Below are positions 11,882-39,754 of a stretch of DNA of 64,000 nucleotides, one piece after another. How positions within the stretch are numbered: position 1 is the first letter of the stretch; every line of letters starts with the position of its first letter. The DNA comes from Maylandia zebra. Taxonomy: Eukaryota; Chordata; Actinopteri; Cichliformes; Cichlidae. The position numbers and the translations under genes are program-made. The stretch lies in the NCBI RefSeq assembly GCF_041146795.1, contig NC_135169.1, positions 10,925,264-10,989,263 of the forward strand, written 5' to 3'. The notes beneath the pieces are model-generated. The model had not been told where the DNA came from. It did not search any database and was given only the letters and a program-made list of their open reading frames with translations.

Positions 11882-11955
11882 CTGTAATTTACTTACATTC
11901 AGTTTCCCCCCTGATAATGCAGGATTTTATCTGAGGGTTTTTTCTTTTCCTTTTG

Positions 11956-11990
11956 TTTGTTTGTTTGTTTGTTTGTTTGTTTGTTTGTTT
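11956..11990. repeat. (TTTG)n microsatellite
   Basis: About nine tandem TTTG units. Confidence 0.9.
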
Positions 11991-12486
11991 AATAAAATTA
12001 CTCATGTGTTAATCAAATCAGAATACTGTTAAAACATGTTGTGAAATTCTTTATTTCTAATATTGGAGTGACAGTGACAGAATAAAAAATCATAGCATCA
12101 AATTCCAGGAAGGATATTACTGAAATCAGATTGGATGTGAAGGAATGTACTAAGATGTAAAACTAGAAGTACAAATATCTTACGCCCACAAATAAACTGA
12201 CTGTAACAAAGGGTCCAGTATTTTGTTTCTAACAGCTAGCAGTGCATATAAAACACCAGGACACCACCACAAGGTAATAGCGGTGATGTACTGATGTAGG
12301 TTATCGTCGACATCATTGACTCTACAACGATTCAGCACAGAATTTTAAATCGGGCCAAACTCCCAGCATGTGTAGGGTTTGATCTCTGTTCTGGAAACAC
12401 AACTGTGACAAGACTTTTCTGCTGTCAGTATGAGATAATGGCAATTAAAACACACAAAGAAACAAACTCTGCTGCTTAATCATCGA

Positions 12487-12492
12487 TTTATT
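12487..12492 (-). terminator. candidate polyadenylation signal of C1q gene A
   Basis: AATAAA on the minus strand about 225 bases past the stop codon. The same signal is conserved in copy 2 at 50140-50145. Confidence 0.55.
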
Positions 12493-12717
12493 ATGACATA
12501 TTATTAGAATGAAATGACAGAATGGAATCACATTGAATTTTGAAATCAGAAGAGAGAGAGATCCAAACGACATTATTGTTTAGTGTATCTGGATTTTGGA
12601 TTTACAGACAGATGAAAAATAATCCCAGCAGGTGATTAACTTCCTGTTTTACTTCTGAAAAAATAAAGAAAAAGCTACAAGACAGCCCAAACAGGAAGTT
12701 TGCAGCTGGTACACCTT

Positions 12718-29835
<17,118 letters not shown>

Positions 29836-29886
29836 TCTGTCAGTGAAAACTCAACAGTATCTGTGTCATCTCCAAACCTGACTGAC

Positions 29887-29894
29887 TTTTATAT
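29887..29894 (-). promoter_or_regulatory. candidate TATA box of C1q gene A
   Basis: ATATAAAAGTC on the minus strand about 52-60 bases before the ATG. Gene B has CATAAAAAGGTC at the matching place (54918-54927), followed in both by a similar leader. Confidence 0.55.
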
Positions 29895-30156
29895 TACACA
29901 GTACAAAGGGGAGGTCACTGTATCGTACGATTCAGTAATCCTATGATAACTGAGGGCATAAGTAATTCTAGTAAATCAGTGACTAATGTAATCTTTATGA
30001 CTTCAATACAGTTACTCGTTGTTTTCCTTGTAGTCTGCCAATGATTGTTAACTGACAGTAAATCAGGTCAACACGTGTTCATTGTAAATAAAACTGTTTA
30101 AATCATCTCTATGAAGGGATTTTTATTCAGAAGAAACTTTAAAAAATCTGGAAACT

Positions 30157-30234
30157 GTCATGGCCTGGGCTTAGGGACCCAGGGTTCATGTACTTTTGTG
30201 TTTTTATTTTTCTGTATATAGGGTTTTGGTTGTT
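30157..30234 (+). mobile_element. left-end scrap of LTR-like family 2
   Basis: TGTCATGGCCTGGGC matches the family's left end, but the sequence runs into a LINE fragment with no right end. Confidence 0.45.
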
Positions 30235-30600
30235 GGCAGGTTGAATTTCTTCAGCTGTCTCAGGAAGTACATCCTCTGCTGGGCCTTCTTTATGACAGAG
30301 GTAATGGTGGGCTCCCACTTGAGGTCCTGGGTGATGGTGGTACCGAGGAAGTGGAATGAGTCCACAGTGGTAATGAGGGTGTCAGTCAGGATGATGGGGG
30401 GGGTCATCGTGTAGGACTGACTTATCCCCGTCCAAGATGCATCAGATAACGGTGGTGTCATCTGCAAATTTAATTAGCTTGACAGACTGGTGGGTGGAGG
30501 TGCAGCAGTTGGTGTACAGGGAGAAGAGCAGAGGAGAAAGAACACAGCCCTGAGGGGAGCCGGTGCTGATGGTCTGGGAGTCTGAGGCATTCTTCCCCAG
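30235..30600 (-). mobile_element. CR1/Rex1-like LINE fragment
   Basis: The minus strand reads STGSPQGCVLSPLLFSLYTN, LIKFADDTTVI, then SFHFLGTTITQDLKWEP and KKAQQRMYFLRQLKKFNL, in broken frames. This is the RT active-site region and following block of the same group as 60841-61689. Confidence 0.7.
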
Positions 30601-30837
30601 TGTTTAGAATCATAGATTGCTTGGTATACATTGGATTTAGAGAGACTGTAGAGTTTGTGATTGCTTGCAACATTATAAAATGGCGGTTGCTAGGGGGTAA
30701 GAATACATATAGAAAAATAGTCTTGGAATATGAACAAAGGGCTGGGGTGCAGGGCAGGAGAACAGCCAACCCCCACCCCAGGATAGGAAGCCACAAGTAC
30801 AAGCCTGGGGGAGGGCAGCCCCAGGGTGTACAATAGA
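30601..30837. other. unassigned
   Basis: No coding or repeat signal that I recognise between the LINE and Penelope-like scraps. Confidence 0.3.
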
Positions 30838-30965
30838 GAGAGTAGTCTAAGGAGCTTGGAAAGAAAAGCGTCTGGACTTCTTTAAGTTGCTTGAAGACGT
30901 TTCACCTCTCATCCGAGAAGCTTCTTCAGTTCCAAGGGTCAATGGTGGAGAGTCCCAGATATAAA
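30838..30965 (-). mobile_element. Penelope-like 3' tail fragment
   Basis: Read on minus: GAACTGAAGAAGCTTCTCGG, ATGAGAGGTGAAACGTCTTC, AACTTAAAGAAGTCCAGACG, the same tail as 22090-22190. Confidence 0.55.
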
Positions 30966-30974
30966 GAGAAAGAG

Positions 30975-31190
30975 ATGTATTCTAAGACACTTCTTCAGCT
31001 TCGAATCAGAGAGGAGAAACACAGTTTTTACTTGCTGCAAGGGCGGTGACAGAAACACTCGCACGGAAGTGAGGGTTCCGAGACTCGCGCCCTGCCACTG
31101 CCCTGGTCTTTATTTATATACATCGGTGGGTGCATTTGTTCATTACATTGGGATGTGGATTCGTATATGTGTGTGTGTGTGTGTGTGAAC
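30975..31190 (-). mobile_element. LTR fragment and (GT)n
   Basis: Similar in layout to 20724-20911: AGACACTTCTTCAGC, GAGAGGAGAAACACAG, TCTTTATTTATATAC and then a (GT)n run near 31165-31187. Confidence 0.45.
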
Positions 31191-31199
31191 GTTTTATTT

Positions 31200-31671
31200 A
31201 TTTATTTATCCCCTTCAATATGAACGTTTTATTTGCTAACGACCGAGCGTTAACAAGAGCCATCCTGGTCCATCAGACCGGTGACAGCCATCCAGGGAAC
31301 CGGTTTCAGTGGCCACAGATTCCGCGGATCCACCGCAGCGAAGACGAGGTGAGAGAAGGCAGGGACGCTGGATCAGCCGAGCCGACCACAGGTACCAGCC
31401 AGGTGCCAATAAGTTCCAGGAAGCGACGTGAGACGAAACGCCGGTGCAGAGGTCGGATTTCTGCTAGAGTGCATTGGAACCTGTTCTGTCTGTGCCAGAT
31501 GAAAAAGCTAAATATGATTTCAGTTTAATTAACAGCCCGCTGCGTTTTCTCCCACGTTTAAAGCGCTTCTTCTTATGAGATGGGGTCGGGCTGTAATCCA
31601 GGTGATGCAAGACTCCAGATAGTAGCAGAGGTGGAAAAAAGTCCTGTCCATCAGCGCTAGTCCGAATATTT
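31200..31671 (-). mobile_element. LINE A 5' segment, second copy
   Basis: Matches 3007-3136 (GCTAACGACCGAGCGTTAAC, GGTGACAGCCATCCAGGGAA) and then 6346-6530. Unlike copy 1, the roughly 170 bases between these two blocks are present here, so this is the form without the LINE B insertion. Confidence 0.7.
31656..31671. repeat. 16-bp target duplication, left
   Basis: GCTAGTCCGAATATTT, repeated at 33927-33942. The single-copy (empty) form is at 6522-6540. Confidence 0.85.
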
Positions 31672-33926
31672 TATTTATTTATTTATTTTATTTTTTGTGT
31701 GTCCCGTTTGGATCTATAGCCATCAGAATTGTTGTCTTAAGGCCAAGAAAGATGCCAAGCGGATTTATTTTACCAAGTGGATCATCATGGCCTTGCCATA
31801 TTGGTCCATTTGATTGACCTTTATTATAATTATGAATTTATTTTATTTTCGGTTGCTACAAATGGGACAGACATGACTGGGGGATAGGACAGGGAGAGAG
31901 AATGAAAGAAAGAGAGGGAGAGAAAGAAAACCAAAGGGGAGAAGAGACGGTGAGAAGGGGGGAAGAAAGAAAAAACAAACAAACATAAAAAACAAAACAC
32001 CTGGATCACCTGTATGGAGAAAAAAAACAGAAGAGAAAGCAAACAACAAAGAGCAACATAATAAAAAAAACAGCACCATCACAATAAACTAGCTAGCAGT
32101 AGATATCAGTAGATACTAAATAATAAACGATATTGTGCAACACGCAAGATAGACAGCGCACAATGTGCTTTGAGGCAGCAGCCAAGAAAGCTGTAGCCGC
32201 GTCTGTGAACACCCGTGTGTACACCTGTGTGCATACCTGTGTGGATCAGCATGCTTGCATTCCAAAGGTTTCTCCATGTAACGATCTGCTAGGGAGTGTG
32301 GGGAGCCATAGCCCCGTCCCCCAGGGTATGAAGCAGGTATGGAGGAGATCCAGGCCCCAGATATACAGAGGCCCCAGAGTACAAGGACCCGAGGAGGACC
32401 ACCAAAGGGGGGGAACCGTGCCACCCTCCTGGGAAGAGCTGAGTAGAGCCCCAAAGGAGAGGTCACCCCGCAGCTACGGAGCAGAGGCCAGAGGGGGTTG
32501 CAGTGGCGTGCCCGCGGGCTCTGCCAGCAGCCAGCTGTGCCAGAGAGGACCGAGCTTCAGGCCCAGAGGCCTAAAGGCATCCCACCCCCCGGAAGGAGCC
32601 CAGCCGGGCCCCGCCAATCAGCCACCAGGAGTGAGCCAGTACATACATGAGAGCCCAGCCCCAGACGACAAGGACCACCAACACACCAACGTCTGAGGGC
32701 ATCAGCCACCGGCAGGGAGTGTGGTGAGGGGAGATAGGCCTCCGTACTTTAGAGGGCCTGAGATGTACCCAGAGAGGTTGAGTCTAAGACCCAACCTGAC
32801 ATATAGACACAGACAAACAGGCACACGTGGACACAGACGTGCATTCCCACCCCATATGCACAACCAAATACTCGGCACTCACCCAACGTGTAGACAGACA
32901 CAAATAGACACTGCACAGACAGTCGCACTCCCCAAACATACTCTATATCCCAGGTCCAGGTACCCCCGCCCTCAGAGGGGCAAGCCGCACCTAGACCCAG
33001 GAGATGTAACCCTTCTCTCTGGGGTGGAGGCAAGCGGACCACCTCCTTATCTGCAGTAGCGGGGAGGCCCCGCATCCCAGACCCCAGTCTGACGACCAGC
33101 ACCTCCTCCCAGCCCCCCAGCCCTGACGGCTAACAGAACCGGGGTGAGTGAAGACCTCAAACCTCCCTATGCCCGCTCATATGTAGTGTTGCTGTGTACT
33201 GTTCTAAAGTGCATTTAAAATCAGGAGAGCATGGTACTAGCTTCCTCTCAGAGAGCAGCACGGCTCCTCCCGAAAACCCTCAGTGTCTAAATGCATTTAA
33301 AATTGAGGGTAGGGCACCAGCGCCAGAGGTGGGTTGAAGTACACCGACCATCCTCTGGATGCTGTAAAACGTGCCCACCCCCAAGGCCCTATATGTATGT
33401 GTTATGGAAGAGTGTGAGTAATGTGGATGTCTAGGTTGCAGAATAAAATTGAGGCACAGGCGGCCAGAAGAGGACAGAGGGGGAGTGCCTCCCCTGCACC
33501 CTGGTGACATACCTGCACCCAAAGCCCTGCGTGTGTGGGTGGGTGTGGTCGAGAGAGGCAGCTGAGGATGGGGAGGGAAGAAAGGGAGGGGCTGCTTGGG
33601 GCCAGCTCCCCCTCTGACCCCAGTAGGCACCCCCACACTCTGGAACCCACCAGGGCAAGGGGGCCCAGGCCCATCCGGACCGGGGCCCGCAGCAGCAGCA
33701 CCGCCCAGCCCCACAGAGTCCGGGGCAGCCCACCCAACTCCACCCCAGAGAAAACTACACCCACCCCATCATCCAATCATCTCCCAGACTACACAAGACA
33801 ATAGACACCCAGGTTGAGTTCATTCTCCACCTCTCCTATATCTCTTCCCCCACCTGCAGAGTGAGCTCCTGTAATGAGGAGACCACCTGCAAAGATATAA
33901 CAAATAAAGATAAAATTGAGGCACAG
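31672..33926 (-). mobile_element. GC-rich retroposon, 2.25 kb, unclassified
   Basis: Bracketed by a 16-bp duplication. The left end is TTATTTATTTATTTATTTTA, so a minus-strand element would end in an (AAATA)n-like tail, as retroposons do. The interior is very CG-rich (32300-33800) with repeated submotifs: ATAAAATTGAGGCACAGG near 33444 and 33911, and CATTTAAAAT near 33212 and 33296. Long open stretches there (for example 33280-33714 minus) are proline and glycine-rich and low in complexity, without RT or endonuclease motifs, so I do not call them genes. Confidence 0.75.
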
Positions 33927-33942
33927 GCTAGTCCGAATATTT

Positions 33943-34040
33943 AACAGAGTTTCACGATCGTAGGTCAGTAGAGAGTCAGAGTGGTTCAATAAAAGTGACA
34001 AAAACACTAAAAACACGCAGAGCAAAAGTGGATCCGACAA
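33943..34040 (-). mobile_element. LINE A 5' segment, second copy continued
   Basis: CAGAGTTTCACGATCGTAGG to AAAAGTGGATCCGACA, matching 6539-6620. Confidence 0.7.
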
Positions 34041-34051
34041 ATGAATCCAAT

Positions 34052-34249
34052 AAATGAGGAGGTGAAGGCCTGCAGGCCGGGGTGGAGACAGAGGAGGTGA
34101 TGTCACTAATGACTTCAGACCAGCTTTCACCTTATTAACATAGTTGTTTGGTCACGTTGTGTTGTAATGAGACACGTACAGTTTGTGTGTTTGTGATCAG
34201 TCTTGGTGTTGAGGATTTCTCATGTTCAGCTCCCAACCAACAAAGTTGG
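34052..34249. repeat. duplicated segment, copy 2
   Basis: Copy of 7350-7556. The sequences diverge abruptly after CCAACCAACAAAGTT. Confidence 0.75.
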
Positions 34250-35247
34250 AGCTAAAACTCTTCCTGTAGCCACGTGTGCTTTGCATTCTGCAGCAAAGTT
34301 CTACAGATGTGCAAAGATCTGGGCGAGCAATGAGCTGTGACATCAACATGAACTTTCTGTTTCCTCCAAAAGTCCACAGCACTTCCTGTTGTTGCTCAGA
34401 CGTGACTGAGAACTAGAATTGAATAGAACTCTTTGAAATGACTTAGCTTTAGCTGTATGCTAGCTACACTCTACAGTGACTTTCAGCTCAACTTCTTTTG
34501 TCACCAGGATGTTTCCCTCAAAGATGCTTGTAGGTGGATCTGACTGTGGCCAATCAACACCTGCGCCTTGCCGCCCTGATCAGATACCCAGCTGGGATGA
34601 TGAGCTCGCCAAAGGAGAAGACTGAAAGCACTGACACGAGGAAGGAACGAGTCAGAGGACCAGCGAGTGTCAGCAGAACCACTGTTCAGGACGAGACCAC
34701 AGACATCAGCCACAACTGACGGTGTACTTAGTGAAAACCTCAGACAGCAGAAACCAGAGGAAGAGGAGGAGCAAATAGAGCAGCCATGATGGAAGGACAG
34801 GTCTGTACCAGCAGCAGAAAGAGGAAGTGGCTCTATAGATATTTATAGTCAGTCCTCATGCATATGCTGTGCATATAGTAAGTGTCTGTCATGAAGGTGT
34901 CACGTGTGCATATCTGTGGTCAGTAAAGCTGATTGTGATTAATAGCTACACTACAGAGTGCCCACAGAGTTGTTGCATTGCTTGTTAGCCTTGTTTAGGG
35001 AGGGCTGGGTTTCTTTGGAGCCCCAATTCATTAAAGTTAGTTCAGCACCAAGTGAAAAGAATCCCTGAAGACTCAGCACAGAAAGTGTGGCACAGAAGTT
35101 TGCTTTGGAGACATGGACTGAGTTAGAAAACTAGCCAACATGATTTATAACGGACAGTCATCATTAATGATGGAGAACTGAAAGGACATGAAGGCTGCGC
35201 TGTGACACTTTGTGATAGCTGGAAACTTTAACTGTCATCAGAAAACA
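34250..35247. other. unassigned intergenic sequence
   Basis: Short open frames around 34501-34719 show no family motif, membrane segment or splice pattern that I can support. Confidence 0.3.
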
Positions 35248-35700
35248 TCAAATATTCTGGATCCTCTCTGCAGTGTCTCTTCTTTCCTCTGTGACTTCCA
35301 TGGATTTTAGCTCAAAGATGTTTTTAAATGACCTCTGACCTCTGCAGTACTGACCTGTACAAAGAGCTGTCAGTCTCAGCTCTTCTCTCCCAGCACTGGT
35401 GGAGCAGGTGTAGTTGCTGCTGACAGCCATTGTTGGTTTTCTCAGAGACAGGCGGAGGTCTGAAGTGTTGAGAGCATCAGCTCTCATCGAGGTGCGCCGC
35501 TGTAACGCTGCTTTTGTCCTCTGAGATCACCAGGTATGAAATCCGAGTACTGACAGGGCAGCAGGGCAGATCTTTCCCCCTCATTCACTTCCATGAGCAC
35601 AGCCAAGGCATGCTGGGAAACTGAGGACACACCCACAGATGTAGAAATGTCCTGCATGCTGTGGGTTTGTCTCAGAGTCCTCACAGGTGACAAATTAGCT
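35248..35700 (-). pseudogene. immunoglobulin V-set domain relic
   Basis: The minus strand reads VNEGERSALLPCQYSDF near 35575-35530, then DLRGQKQRYSG, then after a frameshift at about 35485 the block RADALNTSDLRLSLRKP and SSNYTCSTSAGREELRL. LLPCQ and NYTC carry the two cysteines expected of a V-set fold, and SLRKPT with YTC is the end seen in fish B7/butyrophilin-like and related receptor domains. The stretch between the first cysteine and RGQ is too short and lacks the core tryptophan, and the frame is broken, so the domain is dead. No signal exon, membrane segment or second domain was found nearby. Which receptor family it came from cannot be settled from this exon. Confidence 0.6.
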
Positions 35701-37009
35701 GCAGAAACCCAAGCCAGGTGTCTGACTACTGACACATGGACTCTTCCCATCCAGAGGGAGGATTTAGTCGCACCTTATAATAACTACACAATAGTGAGCA
35801 TTAGTATGTAGTTTATTAATGGAACCAGACCCAAACTGTTCCTGTTATACCTGACTTTCAGGACCTCCAAGTCTGCACTTATGTTTATTATCAGTTGGAG
35901 CCCCTCCTCATTCTTCTTCTTTGGTGCAACCCTGTGAATTTTGGGGTACCCCTTTGGCCCCTCCCCTTTTCTACAATTCCCCTGTGGGAGAGGTCGGTGT
36001 CATTTCTTTCCCAACACTGTACAACACACATATAATGTATATTTAGCCACCCTGATGTTTCTGATTGTGTTTTTAGTTCAATTATTGTCATCATTGTGTC
36101 TTTGCTAGATGCTGTAAATGTGTAGTACGTGTGTGCCACAGATGTGTTACAGGCACAGTCTATGCTAGCATGAATAGATCATTCTTGCTAGCTTGGAAGT
36201 TGTGGTGGGTGGAGCTAACCTTCTTCCCTACTGTTTGCATTTGGTTGTGGGAGCTGCAGCGAGCAAGTTAATGACTTGGAGCTCTTTGTTTCTTTGACCT
36301 TTCATTGTCAGACACAACGTAGGAACACGCCGGTTACATTAAGACAGATTTAAACGATCTGGATCAATAAGTTCAGAACATCATCAGTGACAGCAGTTTT
36401 ATATGTCTAAAGTATGACATCACAGACAGAGCAGTTATTTAGGAGCTGTTATGGTTGTAAATTATAGGTTTATTACTTAGAAAATGATTAATGAAGTATT
36501 TAGATAATAATAATGTTTCAGATGATTAACATACAGTATAATTCTGGTTCTATAAATGTTATGAATTTGATTTCTCTGAGGTTTCATAAATACTCATCTC
36601 TGACTGTAATTTCTGGTAACTGAGGCACTAGTCGTTATTGTTAGTTAGTGCTTTTGTCTGATCTCAACGAAGGAGACGATTATTCAGACTTTCAGGAGGT
36701 TTTAGATGAAACTGAAAGGCCCACAGAACCAAACACGTCTCAGCTGTGATCACACCAGAAACAGACAAACACAAAGTGATCAAACACATACCAAAGCCTA
36801 CACTGCCATCTAGTGACAGAAACTAGTACTGCTAGACAACCAGGCTGCTTTAAAGCAGGTGATATTTAGGTTGAAAAATAAGAAATAAGTTGATAATAAA
36901 CATTTTACAAAATCTTTTGGCAGCTGACATCTGGAAGTGAGCTGTTCTTTGGTGGTAATCAACAGTTTGTTCTTGTTGGTAATTATGTAATGAAAGGTAG
37001 CAGGAAAAG

Positions 37010-37010
<1 letters not shown>
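35701..37010. other. unassigned intergenic sequence
   Basis: No supported gene. AT-rich, with short frames that carry no motif. Confidence 0.3.

Positions 37011-37051
<41 letters not shown>
37011..37051. repeat. (CA)n microsatellite
   Basis: About 20 CA units. Confidence 0.95.
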
Positions 37052-37054
<3 letters not shown>

Positions 37055-38249
37055 GCTGACAACAACAACTACAGACACGTCTGTGACTGCGACGAACACC
37101 TGAGTGTAAGACGAGGACTGAATATGATACAGTAACAGTCAAATATGAATGTGGGTAACAGAGCATGATCATGTATTATACATATATCAGAAATATGTGA
37201 CATTTACCAGCATGTCAAATCTATCTGAACATGAAACCAGTGTTAAAACCATTTCAGTCTCAGTCAGTGTTAGCTAACAACATCAAGTGTCTTCATGTGA
37301 CTGTTGTCTAATGTTCAAATGTAGATAACACCACCTGCACCACCCTGTTCCACAGCACAGCCCTCTCATGTAGGCTTGGCTGCAGCACATATTAGCAGCT
37401 GCAGTGACATCAGCTTTCTGTGCAGCACTAGACAGGAGATCCCGCTCCATAGTGTCATCACATCTACAGACTGTTACATGTTGTCACCTGGTAATAAGAA
37501 GCTGCACACAGCTCCAAGATTAGCAGGCTGAAGGAAAAACAAATGAAAGTTACAGTAAACTAAATGCATAAAACATGTGTTGCATTACAGATATTTCTAT
37601 ATTTAAGGTGGGATGGGCTCATCCACCCACTCTCACACCATCATATCACCATCCTGGGTTAGTGTCTTGGTCTCAGGGCACAACATCAGCACAGTCTTGG
37701 CTTGGCTGAGGTAGCTGAGTGGTTCTTGTTGTCCCTGACAGCTGCAGGGACAGTGCCATCAGCCATGCAGCAGCACAATGACTGCTCAAAGTCAGTGTGG
37801 CTCAGTCTACTCTAAACATTCTCCTAAAGTGGCTGCAAGCTGGCTGTACATGCACTGTGTCCAATACTCCCAGTATGTGCACCTGCAGATGATATCCACA
37901 GAGCTCTGAGTGTCACAGAGTGGGCCTGTGCTCAGCTCACTCTGCCCCATTGAGTTCTACTTACAGAGTTTTACAAGTGTGAGGAAAGTTATATATACAA
38001 GTTGGTGGCTGATAAGTTCTTGTAGTGACACCTGACCCCGTGGTTCTTATTAGTTAATAGTAGCTTAGAGCATCTGCATCAATCATAAAAGCACCAAGTT
38101 TGTGGGTCTCTGCAAGTAAGTCCCTGTAATGTTGACCAAGCCTTAGATACTAGAAACATCTGTCATCACCAGCAGATGAAGCTGCCCTTAAAGCAGGATC
38201 TCACTTTAAACCTGACAAAAGAATTTGCTGTTAGCATACTATGGTTATA
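37052..38249. other. unassigned intergenic sequence
   Basis: I see no gene, RNA gene or repeat family here. Confidence 0.3.
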
Positions 38250-38696
38250 TGTCTCCCTCTCCTGTCTCTCACCTGTCTGCCTGGGCGGAGCTCAGCTGGG
38301 CTCCGCCCTTGGCCCACGCACCTGCCGTGAATCTACCTGATGACCTGGACTCCTGGGCAATTTAAGCTGAGGCTCAGAAGGCTTCTTCGCTGGGTCGTGG
38401 ACTTACTCTCGTCAGCACAGCCCGATAAACCCTGTTTGTTGTGTGATGACTCTGTTTATACTCACCGCAGTTCTCTTGTGCTCAGGTTCTCGCACTCGTC
38501 CGTGACCCCGATCTGTTTCCCTGGTGGCGTGGAGTGAGTGTGCTGAAAACAAATACGAGAGGAGCGAGTGAGCGGAGCATGTGTTGGACTTTGTCCCTTT
38601 CCCCCTGGACCATTGCACATCCTGCCCTGTACACGTGGGGTTTGGTAAATAAATGTACGACTGCCGTTCTAGTTCAGCTGCTCTGCGCCTGTGACA
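38250..38696 (+). mobile_element. possible LTR-like element
   Basis: Starts TGTCTCCC, ends CGCCTGTGACA, with AAATAAATG near 38647. The layout is like family 2, but no target duplication is visible, so the left edge is uncertain. Confidence 0.4.
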
Positions 38697-38867
38697 GGTG
38701 CAGTTATTATATAACATTTTATTATTGTGTTGTATTATCATCCATTCACCTCTACTTTTCTTGCATTGCATCACATAGTCAGCATAAATATGTTTTTTAT
38801 TGAATGATGAAAGTCGGATGGATTTAATGACCCTTGTTGAGAGAGGTGGGACAGAGAGAGGCAGAAG

Positions 38868-38901
<34 letters not shown>
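38868..38901. repeat. poly-C tract
   Basis: 34 consecutive C. The length may be an assembly estimate. Confidence 0.9.
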
Positions 38902-38903
<2 letters not shown>

Positions 38904-39754
38904 ACCTCTTATTGGCTCTGAGAGAAATAGAAAGGTATCAACATTTAGGCTGTTGTGTTTACAATGATATGAAGTGCTATTAGTAAATCATCTTCATTCT
39001 GAATCAGAAGTTTAATGAATATGTTGAATGAGGATAATTGACATGACTTAAATGTGTAGATGTTGTGTGTAGATGTGCCTCAGCTTTGCCCTTGAGAGAT
39101 TAGTGTGTGTGTGGCTGCAGGAATGTTGGAAGATAAGAAATGTGCCAGAACTCCATCCTGATAAAAGACAGGATATTAAGAGTTAACAACAGAGTCATAA
39201 TTCATATGTGATTGTGCTGATAGTTAATCCTGCTTAACTGACTGAAACTGTTTAGAACACAATCAGGTACAAGTTTAACCAAAGCAACGAATAAGAAAAT
39301 CTGTTAATAACTCTGTAGGCCCCACACTGGGAGTCTGTGTGGAAAGGATGGAGGAGCAACTAATCTAACATTAACATGGAAATCAAATAAATTATACTGA
39401 ATATATTTTTACTGGGAAGAAAGTTTTCCTGTGTATTTGAATCAAAAAGACATGATGTGGATGTTCATGTGAAAATGAGCTGATGGTGAATCTAACTGAA
39501 GATGAACTGCATGGGTTGAGTGATGCTTCATAAAGTGAAGTATATTCATATGCACCCAGATGTTCATAATGGAATTTTCTATGTTAAGAAGAAAAGAAGA
39601 AAATGAAATGAAGTGATTTTGAAGGCTAAAGTCAGACACAGAGAGGATGAACGTTTATGGTTAGTTGCTCGAGTTCTTGCGATGAGCAGGAGACGTCATC
39701 TGAAGACTCGTCCCGTGAGTCCACAGTTTGACAGAAATTCATAGAAATTCTATC
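38902..39754. other. unassigned intergenic sequence
   Basis: AT-rich, no gene or repeat recognised. Confidence 0.3.

Noticed and set aside
32133..33102. Open frames of 112-187 codons on both strands
   Set aside because: Same GC-rich element; composition follows base content and no family motif is seen.
33280..33817. Long open frames on both strands, rich in proline, glycine and alanine
   Set aside because: They overlap on opposite strands in very GC-rich, repeat-containing sequence within a retroposon; no domain or splice context.
36810..37172. Open frame with a run of valine and cysteine codons
   Set aside because: It is a translation of the (CA)n microsatellite.
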